The position numbers were made by a program, and so were the translations under genes. A stretch of DNA of 64,000 bases from Symbiodinium natans (Eukaryota; Sar; Dinophyceae; Suessiales; Symbiodiniaceae), in the NCBI GenBank assembly GCA_905221605.1, contig CAJNDS010001079.1:124001-188000 (forward strand), given 5' to 3'. The notes under the pieces were generated by a model. The model was not told where the DNA came from and did no database searches. It was given only the letters and a program-made list of their open reading frames with translations. Positions 62,141 through 64,000 of this stretch are shown here, in pieces (within the stretch, counting starts at the first letter, position 1; each line of letters opens with the position of its first letter).

Positions 62141-64000
62141 CGACCAGTTCAACGACCACAGGGACCGCAGCATGCCTGACGCCGTCAGAGAAATCCGCTA
62201 AGAAATTTGTTCACGTCACTGGGAACTGGGTCAGTCCCTGCACGAGTGTGTAACAAGATGAGTCTCATCATGCTAAGATCCGTCCTGCGCACAAGCACTC
62301 AACCAAAGGTCACCAGACAAAGGACAAACAAGCGCTGCCCGGTGTCCATCATGCGAAAGATGGTGTGGATGGTGTATTCAGCATGCATTCCTCAGTGTGG
62401 TGCATGACTCGGTCGTTTAATCATCTGGACCTGGTGTCTTGAGACGCCGCTCACTGCAAGACGTTTCCGACCAGTTCAACGACCACAGGGACCGCATCAT
62501 GCCTGACGCCGTCAGAGAAATCCGCTAAGAAATTTGTTCACGTCACTGGGAACTGGGTCAGTCCCTGCACGAGTGTGTAACAAGATGAGTCTCATCATGC
62601 TAAGATCCGTCCTGCGCACAAGCACTCAACCAAAGGTCACCAGACAAAGGACAAAAAAGCGATGCCGGGTGTCCATCATGCGAAAGATGGTGTGGATGGT
62701 GTATTCAGCATGCATTCTCAGTGTGGTGCATGACTCGGTAGTTTAATCATCTGGACCTGGTGTCTTGAGACGCCGCTCACTGCAAAACGTTTCCGACCAG
62801 TTCAGCGACCACAGGGACCGCAGCATGCCTGACGCCGTCAGAGAAATCCGCTAAGAAATTTGTTCACGTCACTGGGAACTGGGTCAGTCCCTGCACGAGT
62901 GTGTAACAAGATGAGTCTCATCATGCTAAGTTCCGTCCTGCGCACAAGCACTCAACCAAAGGTCACCAGACAAAGGACAAACAAGCGCTGCCCGGTGTCC
63001 ATCATGCGAAAGATGGTGTGGATGGTGTATTCAGCATGCATTCCTCAGTGTGGTGCATGACTCGGTCGTTTAATCATCTGGACCTGGTGTCTTGAGACGC
63101 CGCTCACTGCAAGACGTTTTCCGACCAGTTCAACGACCACAGGGACCGCAGCATGCCTGACGCCGTCAGAGAAATCCGCTAAGAAATTTGTTCACGTCAC
63201 TGGGAACTGGGTCAGTCCCTGCACGAGTGTGTAACAAGATGAGTCTCATCATGCTAAGTTCCGTCCTGCCCACAAGCACTCAACCAAAGGTCACCAGACA
63301 AAGGACAAACAAGCGCTGCCGGGTGTCCATCATGCGAAAGATGGTGTGGATGGTGTATTCAGCATGCATTCCTCAGTGTGGTGCATGACTCGGTCGTTTA
63401 ATCATCTGGACCTGGTGTCTTGAGACGCCGCTCACTGCAAGACGTTTTCCGACCAGTTCAACGACCACAGGGACCGCAGCATGCCTGACGCCATCAGAGA
63501 AATCCGCTAAGAAATTTGTTCACGTCACTGGGAACTGGGTCAGTCCCTGCACGAGTGTGTAACAAGATGAGTCTCATCATGCTAAGTTCCGTCCTGCCCA
63601 CAAGCACTCAACCAAAGGTCACCAGACAAAGGACAAACAAGCGCTGCCGGGTGTCCATCATGCGAAAGATGGTGTGGATGGTGTATTCAGCATGCATTCC
63701 TCAGTGTGGTGCATGACTCGGTCGTTTAATCATCTGGACCTGGTGTCTTGAGACGCCGCTCACTGCAAGACGTTTTCCGACCAGTTCAACGACCACAGGG
63801 ACCGCAGCATGCCTGACGCCGTCAGAGAAATCCGCTAAGAAATTTGTTCACGTCACTGGGAACTGGGTCAGTCCCTGCACGAGTGTGTAACAAGATGAGT
63901 CTCATCATGCTAAGTTCCGTCCTGCGCACAAGCACTCAACCAAAGGTCACCAGACAAAGGACAAACAAGCGCTGCCCGGTGTCCATCATGCGAAAGATGG
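62141..64000 (-). repeat. tandem array of about 327-bp units, open at the window end
   Basis: Five full copies and part of a sixth, periods 327, 326, 328, 328 and 328 bp, a few percent different. Minus-strand landmarks per unit: a 77-nt stretch after CTGAG (MHAEYTIHTIFRMMDTG, then GQRLFVLCL, before GTGACC) and a 70-71-nt stretch between TTTCTTAG and GTGAGC. One-base indels in both stretches in some copies mean that not all copies can be read in one frame. The plus-strand 66-codon frame starts without ATG and its differences change amino acids, so I do not call it. Confidence 0.9.
62314..62390 (-). CDS. candidate exon in the first tandem unit
   Basis: Same length, acceptor (AG|GA) and GT donor position as 62059-62135. 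Reads MHAEYTIHTIFRMMDTGQRL. The second unit lacks one base at its start. Confidence 0.42.

Noticed and set aside
62207-63716. Five plus-strand 66-codon frames in the tandem array
   Set aside because: They begin at TTG, not ATG, and the few differences between copies mostly change the amino acid. They follow from the repeat itself.

Overview
Organism. The window looks like nuclear DNA of a dinoflagellate, most like the Symbiodiniaceae or Suessiales. This is an inference. It rests on TTTAGGG-type telomeric repeat scattered everywhere, very short GC-rich exon-like islands that read best on one strand throughout, and apparent splice donors that are often GC or GA instead of GT. There is no bacterial gene organisation, rRNA, tRNA or spliced-leader gene that I can recognise. 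Green plants and some other algae share the telomere repeat, so the assignment is not certain.

Layout. Almost no long open frames exist. The repeating plan is: a (CCCTAAA)n array, a 30-170 bp GC-rich island, a (TTTAGGG)n array, then 300-1000 bp holding degenerate telomeric repeat, homopolymers and short inverted-repeat elements. Read on the minus strand, most islands are open, begin after AG (often with a pyrimidine tract), end before GT, GC or GA, and give protein-like peptides. I annotate about 88 such candidate minus-strand exons from 374 to 62135. They probably belong to one very long gene or several head-to-tail genes; I cannot place gene ends, and I recognise no protein with confidence. 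Introns therefore tend to start with TTTAGGG repeats and end with CCCTAAA repeats, so each pre-mRNA intron could fold into a hairpin.

Regions. 0.4-12.3 kb, 12.9-19.8 kb, 21.3-24.3 kb, 26.2-33.8 kb, 36.0-36.6 kb, 40.2-53.9 kb and 55.5-62.1 kb carry exon candidates. 13.1-13.8 kb is an AT-rich island. 24.7-29.2 kb holds an inverted duplicate pair. 31.9-34.0 kb and 53.4-54.6 kb hold minisatellites. 36.9-39.7 kb is a roughly 110-bp satellite with a nested palindrome of about 0.9 kb. 43.8-44.3 kb has the longest ordinary plus-strand frame (140 codons), between direct repeats. 62.1-64.0 kb is a tandem array of about 327-bp units that runs off the window.

How it fits together. Several families of 100-150 bp inverted-repeat elements recur. 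Copies of two families coincide with whole candidate introns (GT-AG for one, GC-AG for another), the behaviour expected of introner elements. Other copies hold telomeric repeat at an internal position where sister copies have only a short seed, so the telomeric arrays may grow inside spreading intronic elements. All exon calls were made by eye. Short islands are often open in more than one frame or on both strands, so single calls are moderate at best; the overall architecture is the firmer claim.
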